A DNA stretch of 64,000 nucleotides from Nitzschia sp. pyKryTriq1 (lineage: Eukaryota > Bacillariophyta > Bacillariophyceae > Bacillariales > Bacillariaceae). Location: contig OY101120.1 of NCBI GenBank assembly GCA_956465555.1, forward strand, positions 2,598,001-2,662,000, in the 5' to 3' direction. The position numbers and the translations under genes are program-made. A model generated the notes under the pieces. That model searched no databases. It was not told the DNA's origin and saw only the letters and a list, made by a program, of their open reading frames with translations. Shown here in pieces: positions 40,507 to 50,825 of the stretch (its first letter is position 1; every line of letters begins with the position of its first letter).

Positions 40507-41807
40507 ATGAATATAACAAAATCAGCCATTCCGATCCTATCTGCTATCAACTCTCGCAATGATGTACATACAAAAGCAAGCAATTTTCCAAACCAGCAAG
40601 CTTAGCTAATACACAACATCATCGATGCTACTACTAATCAGTTGTCAAGAACAATAACAAACCTATTGTAAATATCAACCAGATTTCAACCACATCTTCT
40701 ACTTGCACTACTTCTTTAACGATCTCTTTAGCTCTCTAGTAGAGAGAAGATATAGGACTGTTGTCCCAACAGCACGAGTATCTCTAGTCGACACCACCTT
40801 GGCCGTCGCCGCCAAAAGGGAAAGTCGCTCGAATTTCCTTCTTCTTCTAGTAGCTCGGGTAGTAGTACTAGTAGTCTACTACCGAATTGTTGCCGCCGAC
40901 TTTCACGTTCGAATTTTCGTTTCTTCTTCTGGGTACTGGTAGTCACAGAAGTTCTACCAGCAGCTACTCTACTACTCCAGAATAAAGAGCTCCTAACCCT
41001 GTTGGTCCTTTCTCCTTCTTCTTCCGGCATTTGGAATTCGTTAGAGGAAGAGAACTGATGGTCAGGCAGAAACGAACCCATCGAATAATATGCCACCAGT
41101 AGTCTACAGTATCCCATTAAGTTGTGCAAGCAAGGAACAGCTTGTACAGATCTTACTCATAACCCAATCTCCATCCCTCTGGCATTTCTCATTCGTCCAT
41201 TTTTTTGGATGACATACCTGTACTGCACTGCCGTTCGGACTACAGGACCTTGAAGTTCAATGGATTCGTTAGTCTTCTTTTCATCCTGCATCTTTTTAAA
41301 AAAAATAATTCGGGTGCGTTTTTGTTGCAGATCGCTGGATCGATGGAGGCGCGCGCGGACGGATGATGGTCTGCTCCCGCTCGCGGTTGACGGGCCGACG
41401 AAAGCAGTTCTGTACAGTACACGTATGTACACGTACCGGGACCGTACGAGTATGCAGCATTCGGGGGCAATTATTTCTGAAACCAAAAAAATCCGCGGCT
41501 ATGAATACCGGTACCCCGCGCGCGTGCTTGCGGGCGGAATACCAGCACGAGTTACTCGTAGTAGTCTAATACAGAACAACATTCTTTCTTCTCTTCGGAA
41601 TGCCGATGGCCGTTTATTGGTTGCTTTGAACTTTATTTTTTGTTTCTCCCTGCGGTTTCTTCGCATCTTCGCATGTACACAGTAATATAAATCAAAAGCA
41701 TAACAATAATAAGAAGACATCATCACTCATTTCAATTGTTCCAACCACCAAAAGAACAAGAAGAGAAGGAGGACGGCACTTGCTGATACCACTTTCTATA
41801 CCTCAGA
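40507..41807. other. Intergenic region, 1.3 kb
   Basis: Contains CTAGTAG-rich sequence (40735-40980) and GTAC/TACCGGTAC words (41405-41515). Frames up to about 140 residues on both strands carry no recognisable motif. The promoter of the gene at 41808 should be at its right end. Confidence 0.5.
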
Positions 41808-42767
41808 ATGATAATACGCGACCGATCACCAAGACGACGAACATGGGCAGTTTTTCGTCTGGCGGCATCTTTATTGCTATTGCTATTGCTATTGATGATG
41901 AATCTTCTGGCATGCTGCTCCTACTCCCCCAGCAATAATAATATTGGAAGCAGCATTCGCGATCGGTCGGCCGGCAGTGGTGGCTTCTTCTTCTTCTTTT
42001 TCTTCTCCTCTTTCGCCCTTGGATTAACGACGGTCACCACTACTACTCGAAGAATGCAACATCATCATCATCATTCATCCCCTCCTTATTATTCTACCGG
42101 CGGTATTAGCATTATTAGGCCCCCCAAGAGCACTATTAGTCTTTGGGTCGCGAAGAATAATAATCCCTCTGTTGGAGACGACCAAGACAATAAGTTGAGT
42201 CCTGCTTCTACTTCTTCCAAGAATTCTGCTGCTGCTACTGCTGCTGCTGCTGCTGGTGGCGTTGATGGTGCTGGTGCTGGTGGTGGCAGTTTGGGTATTA
42301 ATCTCGGAAGGGATTATTCTCTAGCATTGAATGAGACGGATCGAGAGGCCTTGCAGCTGGAATGCCGACAAATGATTGATCAACGAATATCCGAAGGAAT
42401 CTTGGATTTGCAACGGTTGCACGACAAGTGGGAACGGGACGTCAAAGACGGATTATTGCCCCTCGAACAAGCCATGACATTGAATGGCATTCGAGAATCC
42501 AAACAATTTGCGATCCGCGTCGATTCCATGTTTGGGAAATTTTGGAATCAAACTGCCAAGAGTCGTCAAAAGACACATGATCTTTTCCATATAGATGAAT
42601 TAGAACAAAAACAAAAGGCAAAGGAAGAAGAGGAACGACAAGCCAAAAAAGGCAAGAGAAAAGGAGGCAGCAGCAGTGGCAGTAGCACCGGAACGACTAC
42701 GTTTCGCCCACAATCCTGGAAAAAGACAAATGATGCGTGGGATGAATGGGACAGTGACGATTGGTAA
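41808..42767 (+). CDS. Hypothetical secretory-pathway or plastid protein, 319 residues
   Basis: Unrecognised, intronless. A basic start (MIIRDRSPRRR) is followed by a strongly hydrophobic segment (LAASLLLLLLLLMMNLLACC, about 19-38), so it should enter the secretory pathway or, with a transit peptide behind it, the plastid. A second hydrophobic run of Phe (about 60-70) follows. The folded part is about 165-275: LGRDYSLALNETDREALQLE, a helical region, LLPLEQAMTLNGIRESKQ, and a Lys/Glu helix. The end is acidic and aromatic (WDEWDSDDW). Ala, Gly and Ser runs come from in-frame GCT, GGT and TCT repeats. No enzyme motif is seen. Confidence 0.65.
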   Translation: MIIRDRSPRRRTWAVFRLAASLLLLLLLLMMNLLACCSYSPSNNNIGSSIRDRSAGSGGFFFFFFFSSFALGLTTVTTTTRRMQHHHHHSSPPYYSTGGISIIRPPKSTISLWVAKNNNPSVGDDQDNKLSPASTSSKNSAAATAAAAAGGVDGAGAGGGSLGINLGRDYSLALNETDREALQLECRQMIDQRISEGILDLQRLHDKWERDVKDGLLPLEQAMTLNGIRESKQFAIRVDSMFGKFWNQTAKSRQKTHDLFHIDELEQKQKAKEEEERQAKKGKRKGGSSSGSSTGTTTFRPQSWKKTNDAWDEWDSDDW

Positions 42768-42909
42768 ACTAAACAACTTGACTGTAGAAGTGTAGTACAG
42801 TACTATTTTTGCGAACATGAAAAAGCTACTCATCATGTACCACAACCTCATAGTAGCAACCTAGCTAGAGTAGTAGAGACTCTCGATGATGATGATTCCG
42901 CGGTAATGG

Positions 42910-44622
42910 TCAATTCTTTTGTTGCTGCTGCTGCTGTTGCTGTTGTTGTTTTTGAAATTGATCCAGTAAAAGAAGATAGAGCAAAATATTGGCTTCATCG
43001 TCCGGTATACCCGGCATACATGGGTGGTTATCGGGAGGATGGGTGATCCATGGGTTGTTGGCACCAAAAAAATAGCCGCCTTCTAGGCTGGCTTGTTGAG
43101 TTTGTTTCAGAAATGGCAAGAGTCGTTCGAACGAAAGAGTGCTGCCACGTACCGTCAAATTCCGTGTCGCGGCTTCCGTTTCTCCCATCCATATCAATGC
43201 ATCCACAGCGAACATATTATGCTTTGTCGGCTCTTCTTCATCACCTTCTTGCTGACGATGGATTCCTAAACGTTGGTAGGCTTCCACCAAAGCTTCCGTA
43301 TTGTATCTGCTGGGATGAAACATGAAGAAGAACTGTATGGAATGTCCAAACTCGACCATTGCCATATCATCGGTACACTTTTCGACTGTAGGAGGTACCG
43401 TTACATTCTTCTTTATTGATGATGATGGAAATGGAAATGATGATGATGATGCCGTGTTCCAATAATAGTCCTGCATGGGAATGGCTTTTCTTCCGCCAGA
43501 GGGACCATGGCAACCTTCTCGTGGAGCCAGTTCTTGTTGATTGGTCCAGAATTCACCCAACTCTTGTTTGGTCAGTAGCTTTCCCCGTCGACTTTCAATA
43601 TAGGCGAGTGAAGTCATGGGACCATTTCGCCACAAGGTCAAATTGGTCATCATGGTCATTGGATGATTGTAAAATCCACATACCAAGGCCTCCCAGATTT
43701 GACGAAGATAGGAATTGCCTTGCAACAATACTTGAAAGGGACGACGACGACGACGTCGAGGAGGGCTGTTGTTGTTGCTGCTGCTGTTGCTGCTGCTGTT
43801 GGTGGTAGTATCATCATCATCATCACTCATCATTAGATAGGAAGAGATTCCGGCAGGGCCTCCCAAAGACTCTACCAGTTGACGTACATCGCAAGGCTTG
43901 TCGTCCCATGATGATGATGATGATGATGATGATAATCCAGCACGATGATTCTTCCATTGGAATTGATATTCAAAAGCCTGATGCCGTTGTCGATCTTGAT
44001 ATTCCTTGGTAGTTGTCATCTCCTCCTCATCAGTGAGATCATCAGGGGGCGGAGCAGGCATAGCACAATTATATCGGGCCTTCATGACAAAACAAGAAAT
44101 GTGATCGTACCGAGGAGGCCTGGTGGTTGGGACGTATCGGGCGGTAGGATGAAGAATCGTATTAGCAGCAGAGCGATTGATGTGGGTCTCGCCATCCGTA
44201 GAATTCAACCACGAAATCCACTGATCCGCCAGGTTCATCGTCATCCTCTCCTTGTTTCCTGGTTCAATCATCGGCATTTGACATTGAGGAAAGTCATTCT
44301 GGAAAACTTCCAGGAGGGATTTGGTGATGGGCGGAGGAAAATCAAAGGATGATGAAGTTGACTCCTCAGATTCTGATGATGATTTCTGATGATACTTCTT
44401 CTTGAGAGCGGAGGAAGAGGATGATGATGACGATGATGATGATGATGCTCGATGATCACCGGCAATGCTGCTCACGTCCTTCCCATCGTAGTAGACCACG
44501 CCCACGCCAAGACAAAGGAGAACCAATAAAATCAGCAATATCCGCCTCTGTTTTCTTCGTCGTTCTTGCACTTGCCAGCACAGTAATATTGGTATTGCGC
44601 GAAACGGGGTCATGGGATCCAC
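42910..44622 (-). CDS. PC-esterase/TBL-like (SGNH-type) type II membrane protein
   Basis: Predicted Golgi acyltransferase or esterase acting on glycans. Intronless, 570 residues. A basic N-terminus (ERRRKQRR) precedes one membrane helix at about 28-44. In the TBL/PC-esterase family the nucleophile lies in GDSxxR and the other catalytic residues in DxxHWCLPGxPDxW near the C-terminus. Here the first block reads LLQGNSYLRQIWEALVCGF (about 300), so Asp is replaced by Asn next to the Ser, and the second reads DNHPCMPGIPDDEANILLYL (about 529). Both blocks are in the right order and distance. Poly-Ser, Asn and Gln runs written by TCA, AAC and CAG repeats lie between them and at the C-terminal end. 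Substrate unknown. Confidence 0.75.
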   Translation of the reverse strand: MDPMTPFRAIPILLCWQVQERRRKQRRILLILLVLLCLGVGVVYYDGKDVSSIAGDHRASSSSSSSSSSSSALKKKYHQKSSSESEESTSSSFDFPPPITKSLLEVFQNDFPQCQMPMIEPGNKERMTMNLADQWISWLNSTDGETHINRSAANTILHPTARYVPTTRPPRYDHISCFVMKARYNCAMPAPPPDDLTDEEEMTTTKEYQDRQRHQAFEYQFQWKNHRAGLSSSSSSSSWDDKPCDVRQLVESLGGPAGISSYLMMSDDDDDTTTNSSSNSSSNNNSPPRRRRRRPFQVLLQGNSYLRQIWEALVCGFYNHPMTMMTNLTLWRNGPMTSLAYIESRRGKLLTKQELGEFWTNQQELAPREGCHGPSGGRKAIPMQDYYWNTASSSSFPFPSSSIKKNVTVPPTVEKCTDDMAMVEFGHSIQFFFMFHPSRYNTEALVEAYQRLGIHRQQEGDEEEPTKHNMFAVDALIWMGETEAATRNLTVRGSTLSFERLLPFLKQTQQASLEGGYFFGANNPWITHPPDNHPCMPGIPDDEANILLYLLLLDQFQKQQQQQQQQQQKN

Positions 44623-45248
44623 TCTACGTATACTCTAGAGAGAGAGAGAGAGAGAGAGAGAGAGTAATAGTAGTAGTGATATTTGGTTGCTAAAGGGTGC
44701 ATGGCGAGAGACAAAACCGAAGACGACGACGACTCCTTTCGACACCATATAACATCGTTGTGAGTTGTGAGCAAAACAAAAAATAAAAATAAACAACTGG
44801 TGGGTGTAAAAAGCATCATTATTTTTTGGTTCGGTCAAAACCATCTCGTCTTTGTGATTTTAACCGGAGTAGTCCGATTTGTCAAACGTCGTCTAATCAG
44901 ATTTATGAATTTGAAATTGCTTGAACCGCCTCTCCCGCGGGCTACGAGTACTCGTACTGTACGCGAGTAATAGAGGGACGCGCGCATCATAGCACGCCGG
45001 ACGACGACAAGACACAAGACCCGACGACGACTCACTTCGTACTCTCTACTAGCTAGTAGCAGTACGAGTACCGGTAGTAGTAGTACCGGTATCTTCGTAG
45101 TACTCACGAACACATCATCTCTACCAGTAGCTACTACTAGTAGTGGTAATAGAGAGAAGAGAAACTGGTAGTCGAATAAAGTGGACATTACTGTGATTTG
45201 AGCCTTGACAGCCTCATGCGTCAACGTCTCTCTACTACTACTGCTACT
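44623..45248. other. Intergenic region, 626 bp
   Basis: Lies upstream of the esterase gene and downstream of the Ser-rich gene, both on the minus strand. It starts with a (GA)n run (about 44636-44664) just before the esterase start codon and contains TAGTAG/GTAC-rich sequence at 45040-45150. No gene seen. Confidence 0.5.
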
Positions 45249-47972
45249 TTAGACATTGGGACCGGCCTTGTTTTTGACCAAGCGGGGTCTCGGAGGCTTG
45301 TTGCTTCTAGCCGCCGAACAAGACCCAGCACCAGGCGTCGAAGTCCTCATCGTCTCGAGACCTGCTGATTTGGATCGCCCAATTTTTCCAGCTCGTTTAT
45401 TGGCTTTATTGTTCTTGCTGTTGCTGCTGCCGCCGCTTTCATTCTTCTTCCTGCTGGTAGCAGCAGGTGCTGCTGGGCCCACTTCGCAAAAGTCAAACTC
45501 TAAACAGGTCCAGCTGTCCTCGAACATGATTTTTCTTCCGCTGCCGCTGTTGTTGTTATGACGCTTGCTGCTGCTGCTGCCTTCTTCTTGGTTTCCTCGA
45601 TCCTGCAGCCGAGGGACGCTTTCTGGTGGACGCACAACAAGAGAAGATTTTGAATCTTCTCCTCGTTTGGGATTACCACTCCTAGATGTAGTGCTCGCCT
45701 TGTAGATATTTTTAGAAGAATCCAAGATCGCCAATGAATTCAAGCTCTTTTCTTTTCCGGCATCATCATCATCATCATCATCGTCGTCAACGTCAGAAAC
45801 AACACTGATGTTGCTGCTTCGTCTCCGAGGAAGCCTGCCTTTTCCCTGGGTGGTAGTATTCGCAGTGGCGGAACGTTTGTTGCATAATCGAGAACAATCC
45901 TCCTGCTCCATCACCATTCCAGCAAGCGATTCAATATCACTGTTGACATCATCATCATCGTCGTCGTCGTCGTCATCGCAGTAAGCATCACATAGTAACA
46001 CTTGACTGGGTACCGCATCACCACTACTAGAAGAAGAACAATGCGATCGAAGCGTTTCGTTGAATTGTTCGACGACGTTATCCTCCTCCTCCTCATGATG
46101 ATCATCCTCCTCCCATCCCCCATTTAGGGATTCCAACTTGTCGTTCAAGCTCTCTCCTAGTAGATCCACTTCGACTTCGATAGGATATCCATCGTTCAAA
46201 TGCAGATACTTGGCATAGGTGGTGGTGCTGCTGGTGGTGTTGGGACTTTTGTTGGCAGTAGTAGGAGTAGTAGTAGTAGTAGTAGTAGTGTCAACCAATG
46301 AGTTTCGCCTCGAAGCTGCCTTTCGGATATCATGGCCTCGAGTCAACAGTTGAACACCAAGATGCATCAAGTTTTCTCCAACTTCCATTGCTGTATCGAT
46401 ATCTTCTCCATAACTCATGTTGGCATCAAACGTTGGAGGGGGAAGAAGATGATGATGATTCTTCTTTTTCTGATGATGATGATGATGACTAGTAGATGAT
46501 ATGGTGGCATTGTCCTCCTGTTCTTCCAAACCACCATCCAGTTCGAGATCCGCCCATCCATCCACAGAGTTGAGCGACAGTGTTAGAGTGGTCGAGCAAG
46601 AAGGACTTGATCGTGGATGAGGATGATGATGATTGAGACTCTTTCGTCTGCTACTACTACTACTAGTAGAAGGAGTACGAATCATCGAAGATGCTCCAGG
46701 ACTAGTAGGGCATTTCTTCTTCTTGGTGCTGGTCTTTTCCGGGCTCTCCCCCCCTCGACTTTGACTTGTTCTCTGTGATGATCGACGACGATGTGATGGT
46801 GATGAAGAATGCTGTCGTGATTTAGGACTCTGTTGTGCTGATGATTTGCGTCGTTCAATAACAATAATATCAGTGTTGTTCTTGTTGTTGTTCTCTTCTT
46901 GTTTGAGATCTTGTTCAAACTCGAGTCCATAAAAGCTATCTTCGATTTCTTTCTTTTTGCTGCGCTTCAATGTCGGACGGGGAGTAGTAGTAGTAGTAGT
47001 GGTGAATCCTCCTCCAGCACCAAGGGGAGGAGTCATCACCGGGGGAGGAGGTGGCGGCACAATATCATGAATGTCCAAAGATCGTGGGCCCCTTTCGGAG
47101 CGACTGATAGTGGACTTGTGGGAGACCGAACGACGAGGTGTCCTTCGGGAGGAGGAGGAGAAAAAATCGATCGATCTGGTACCACGCTCGGAAGCAGAAA
47201 GGAATGACGTGTCTGATGATGCAGTTGCTGATGGATGATTCTGCAATACCTTGTCAATGGAACGGCTGTTTCGTTCGGAGGCAGAAGAAGATATCAACTC
47301 GGAAGGCGACTTGGATCGTCTTCTCATCAACAATCTTCGACCCATACTAGTACCGACCAAGCTGTTATTGGTGCTGGTCTCATTATTACTATCATTTTCG
47401 TGTGTATGTTGATGGTCGGCCACATGCCTGATGCTGTCTCCCGTATTATTATTGGTATTTGGCTTTCGGTATCCCATCTTTTCTTTAAATTGATCTAGGC
47501 CAATCCCTTGCCACACTCGCCGCGATTTGTTTCCTCTACTGGAACTTGGTGTATTATTATTATTCGTCATCAATGATGATGATGTTTGGTATGAACCGAA
47601 CAAAGCATCAATGAATGGATCGTCCACAAATAGTGTTCCACCACCAGCACAACCATTGCTCTTGCCACTTGAAAAACTTCGTCGGGGTGTTTTGGGCGTT
47701 GTTGTTGTTGTTGTTGTTGTGAATGCTTGACCCGCCGAATGCATAGCGGATAAAATGGACCCACCCGATCTCGCTCGTCTCAGCGTGGTTGCTGCTTCTC
47801 CACCACCACCACCACCACCACCAACAGCAGCAGCAAGCTCAGAGTTGTTCTTGGAAAGGATAGCACCCAAAGAATCCCGGATGGTGCTCCTCCTTCGTTC
47901 GGATTTATCCCGCTCACCAAGTGTTGGGCCGAGATAGGATTTCTGCTGCTTTTCTTGGGATCGAATCATCAT
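45249..47972 (-). CDS. Large Ser/Asp-rich hypothetical protein with SERxxRSID repeats
   Basis: Unrecognised, 907 residues, intronless, largely disordered. Three copies of S-E-R-x-x-R-S-[IL]-D occur at about 230-300 (SERNSRSID, SERGTRSID, SERGPRSLD), spaced 29 and 31 residues apart. A short possibly folded helix is EVGENLMHLGVQLLTRGHDI (about 535). Asp runs (up to eleven) and Thr runs are written by GAT and ACT repeats. Near the C-terminus, KIMFEDSWTCLEFDFCEV looks conserved, followed by a basic Lys/Arg tail. Basic Ser sites (RRNSL, RRRSS) suggest phosphorylation. Nuclear or cytoskeletal roles are possible but not supported. Confidence 0.65.
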   Translation of the reverse strand: MMIRSQEKQQKSYLGPTLGERDKSERRRSTIRDSLGAILSKNNSELAAAVGGGGGGGGEAATTLRRARSGGSILSAMHSAGQAFTTTTTTTTPKTPRRSFSSGKSNGCAGGGTLFVDDPFIDALFGSYQTSSSLMTNNNNTPSSSRGNKSRRVWQGIGLDQFKEKMGYRKPNTNNNTGDSIRHVADHQHTHENDSNNETSTNNSLVGTSMGRRLLMRRRSKSPSELISSSASERNSRSIDKVLQNHPSATASSDTSFLSASERGTRSIDFFSSSSRRTPRRSVSHKSTISRSERGPRSLDIHDIVPPPPPPVMTPPLGAGGGFTTTTTTTPRPTLKRSKKKEIEDSFYGLEFEQDLKQEENNNKNNTDIIVIERRKSSAQQSPKSRQHSSSPSHRRRSSQRTSQSRGGESPEKTSTKKKKCPTSPGASSMIRTPSTSSSSSRRKSLNHHHPHPRSSPSCSTTLTLSLNSVDGWADLELDGGLEEQEDNATISSTSHHHHHQKKKNHHHLLPPPTFDANMSYGEDIDTAMEVGENLMHLGVQLLTRGHDIRKAASRRNSLVDTTTTTTTTPTTANKSPNTTSSTTTYAKYLHLNDGYPIEVEVDLLGESLNDKLESLNGGWEEDDHHEEEEDNVVEQFNETLRSHCSSSSSGDAVPSQVLLCDAYCDDDDDDDDDDVNSDIESLAGMVMEQEDCSRLCNKRSATANTTTQGKGRLPRRRSSNISVVSDVDDDDDDDDDAGKEKSLNSLAILDSSKNIYKASTTSRSGNPKRGEDSKSSLVVRPPESVPRLQDRGNQEEGSSSSKRHNNNSGSGRKIMFEDSWTCLEFDFCEVGPAAPAATSRKKNESGGSSNSKNNKANKRAGKIGRSKSAGLETMRTSTPGAGSCSAARSNKPPRPRLVKNKAGPNV

Positions 47973-49093
47973 ATTGATGATGATGATTACTATTGTACTA
48001 CTGTACTATTGCCTCCACTCTTTTACTCTGTTGTGTTATACTATTGTTTGGCTGGGAGACTGACTGAATCAAGCAGCCATCGACTGATCGATGATAACAA
48101 TGGATAATAATACTTGCGTAGAGTAATACCATCAGTAGGCCTTCCGCTTCTGCTTCTCGAATATGCGGCATTATTTTAGAGAGCTTTGTGCAAACAGCAA
48201 AAGATTCGCTCTTTAGGAAATAAATATCATGTCTATTCATCGGGTCTTGGGTGTTTTTTCGCGAGTATTCCACTTCTCACAGGGCATAATGAAATTCATA
48301 GTCATTTAATTAAAATCTAATCGTAAAAGCGAATGGTAGCTCTGGTTGGAGCTGAAATGGCACAATTAAAAGGCGAACCTTGGGGTTGATTCGGAAGCAT
48401 TTCCGAAATTTTTTCGATGACTCTTGAGACTTCTTGTTCTAGAATATGCCCCCTTTATGAATGACACCCATTGAGGAAGATTTTCGCTTCGGCATCATTA
48501 CGTGCGTGGTGTAGTACATACGAGTACGTGGTTAGTACTGGTACCAGGAATTTTTCAGCCTCTATAGTTTCAAAAAGTTAGAGAACCATTGAGATAATAA
48601 TATCATGATATTTTGTGGCGATATGATGTTGTTGCGGTCGGGTCATCTTCTCTCTGTGACCGGGTCTTCTTGCATAGTGGAGTACCATATTGATGGTACC
48701 GTACCTAACATCGAATACCGAGTACGAAGAATACATTTTTAGGTTTAGCAACAAGAAATAATGAAACAAAACGCACCGAGAAATCAAGATGAACTATGTA
48801 AATGACAATTTGCACTTCTCTATTATCCCCGCAAAACGGCTCCCCGCTCCACTCCCAAGCCCAAGCGACGCCAAAGGATCCTGCTATATGCTGCCGAAGA
48901 ACCTCAACGCGATCCGATCATGAATTGCTATACTTCTTTCCTCTTCGCGGCACCCGGAATAATGCTGGCTCCACGTCGGATGGTTGATCCATCAACACTT
49001 GTTGGCAGGCGACAAGAACAAACTCTAGGAGACCTATTGCTTCGATCTCCTCCGATACAGCAGTTTGATCGGCTGGTACTAGTTTTGCTATCA
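47973..49093. other. Intergenic region, 1.1 kb
   Basis: No recognisable gene. Frames of up to about 90 residues on both strands lack domain features. It is less repetitive than the spacer at 37-39 kb. The promoter of the Ser-rich gene should lie at its left end. Confidence 0.45.
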
Positions 49094-49636
49094 TCAATGA
49101 TGGTGCTGGTGGTGGTCGTACCTCCTCCTCCTGCTGCTTAGCACGAGGACTGAGGAAACGCCAGCACGCCTCTTAGTCTTGTCCTTCTTGATGCCCATCG
49201 CTAGTGCTAGGACCCCAGATCTAGAAGTTGGACCAGGCATATCATTGCAAAAGAGTGCATGCGGCGTGTGCTGCTGGTTCTTCTTGATGAATGGTGTACT
49301 CGTGATGTTATTGGAGCGACGATCTTCTTCTTCTTCTTCTGCTGGCGGTGGTGCTGACGACTCCTGGTTTTCACTTTCTCTCTCACCACCATCATGCTGT
49401 GAGCACAACACAATTCGGGCTTGCTTCCTCGGATCATGAGAGCAGGTGACGATACTATCCATGTTCTGCTTGAGCAGGAGATATATGTCGGTGCTTCTTG
49501 TCGAACCATCATCTTGAACAAGCCGTACTACTAGATTGACAGTTGCCTTGAAAAAGCTTCGATACATCTCGAACTCTTGCTTCTTGGAACAATTAATTAT
49601 TTTGAAGCCATCATGTGGCCATGCTGGGGAAGCCAC
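49094..49636 (-). CDS. Possible hypothetical protein or gene remnant
   Basis: An open frame of 180 codons without a clear start: its first ATG is at 49567 (MYRSFFKATVNLVVRLV), but protein-like sequence begins before it (SPAWPHDGFKIINCSKK). The same frame is also open from 49837 to 49655 and only one TAA separates the two parts; I find no convincing intron that would bridge it (the candidate is 35 nt and breaks the frame). The N-terminal 80 residues look folded, the rest is charged, with a Glu run and a basic His-rich end. It may be a decaying gene, an unrecognised two-exon gene or chance. Confidence 0.3.
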   Translation of the reverse strand: MASPAWPHDGFKIINCSKKQEFEMYRSFFKATVNLVVRLVQDDGSTRSTDIYLLLKQNMDSIVTCSHDPRKQARIVLCSQHDGGERESENQESSAPPPAEEEEEDRRSNNITSTPFIKKNQQHTPHALFCNDMPGPTSRSGVLALAMGIKKDKTKRRAGVSSVLVLSSRRRRYDHHQHHH

Positions 49637-50825
49637 GAAATGATAGTATGCTTGTTACCCTCGATGACGGCGAATCTTCGAGTAGCTGATGCAACTTGAA
49701 CGGGAATTCAAGTTGTAAATGCTGGTGCAAAACGAGGAAGCAACATCATAATCTCTGTTGAGTCGCGGGACGAATGAATCATCATTGGAGGTGAAGAAGA
49801 GGCAATGGGCAATGGTAATGCCGTCTCCTCCGGCCACAGCACCAGGTCTACTCGTAGATCAAGATCGTTCTTGGAACATCTTCGGGGAAAATCCTACCAC
49901 CAGCTGGAAGTTGTGAACTCTCAGCGTGGTGGCTGTGCAATTGTTGTGAGCCTTGTGAGCCTAGTAGTAGGCTACTGTGAAAAATATGAATTGGTTGTTG
50001 CCGAAGCAAGAAGGAGCACAAGAAGATACGAAGGAAAAGATACTGTACATAGTTTGGGAGATGCCTCCTGCTGGCTCTTGGCTGCTGATAGTACCAGGTG
50101 GCACTAGTGTAGGAGCGTACACCCAGCCACCTTTCCTATATGATGTTGTAACAACAGTACAAAGTAGCAGCAGTGATGATTCTTGTAGCAGAATATACAG
50201 TAGTATTTGTAGCAACTTTTCGTCTTGTAACAACTAGTAAACCGAGGAATCTGATTTCTTTATTATGCTGGAACCATGATTTTATCCACCGCATGGCATG
50301 CCAATACTACAATGCCAATACTACAGTATAATATGAAACCACTACTACTACTAGAGCCAAAAACCCAAAATCTACCGGTAGTATTGAACGATTCTCATCA
50401 GGAGGGGTCCATAGCGCGAAAGAGCTGATGTTGCGGTATCGCCACAAGGCGAAATTTGTACTAATAGTAGACTATAACGAAGCTAAAGCACCACGGATGG
50501 ATGGAAATGGTTATTGCTGGAGTGATCGCCAAGAAGAAGACAAATGATTGATCACTGCTGCGACGAGCAAGCATGCCGGAGTCTACTGTAAGGACTCAGC
50601 TACTAGTAGTAGAGTGCGGTGCACACGGTGAAGTAAGGATAAGGGAGTAATGAAGCATCACTTTTACTTATCTTTATAGTAATCTACTTGGTGGTCCTCT
50701 CGCCCCGATTAAAAGAAACTACCTACCATGAGAAAGCAACACGTGACCAATCGTCCACCATCACACGGCGGAACAATACAATGTTAACAATAATAGGTTG
50801 GCTGGGTAGCAGCAGCATTCTTCGC
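49637..50825. other. Intergenic region, 1.2 kb
   Basis: Contains the upstream in-frame stretch described with the previous entry (49655-49837), CTACTAC-rich sequence around 50335-50360, and a half foldback (50404-50427) matching 33453-33500. No convincing gene. Confidence 0.45.
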
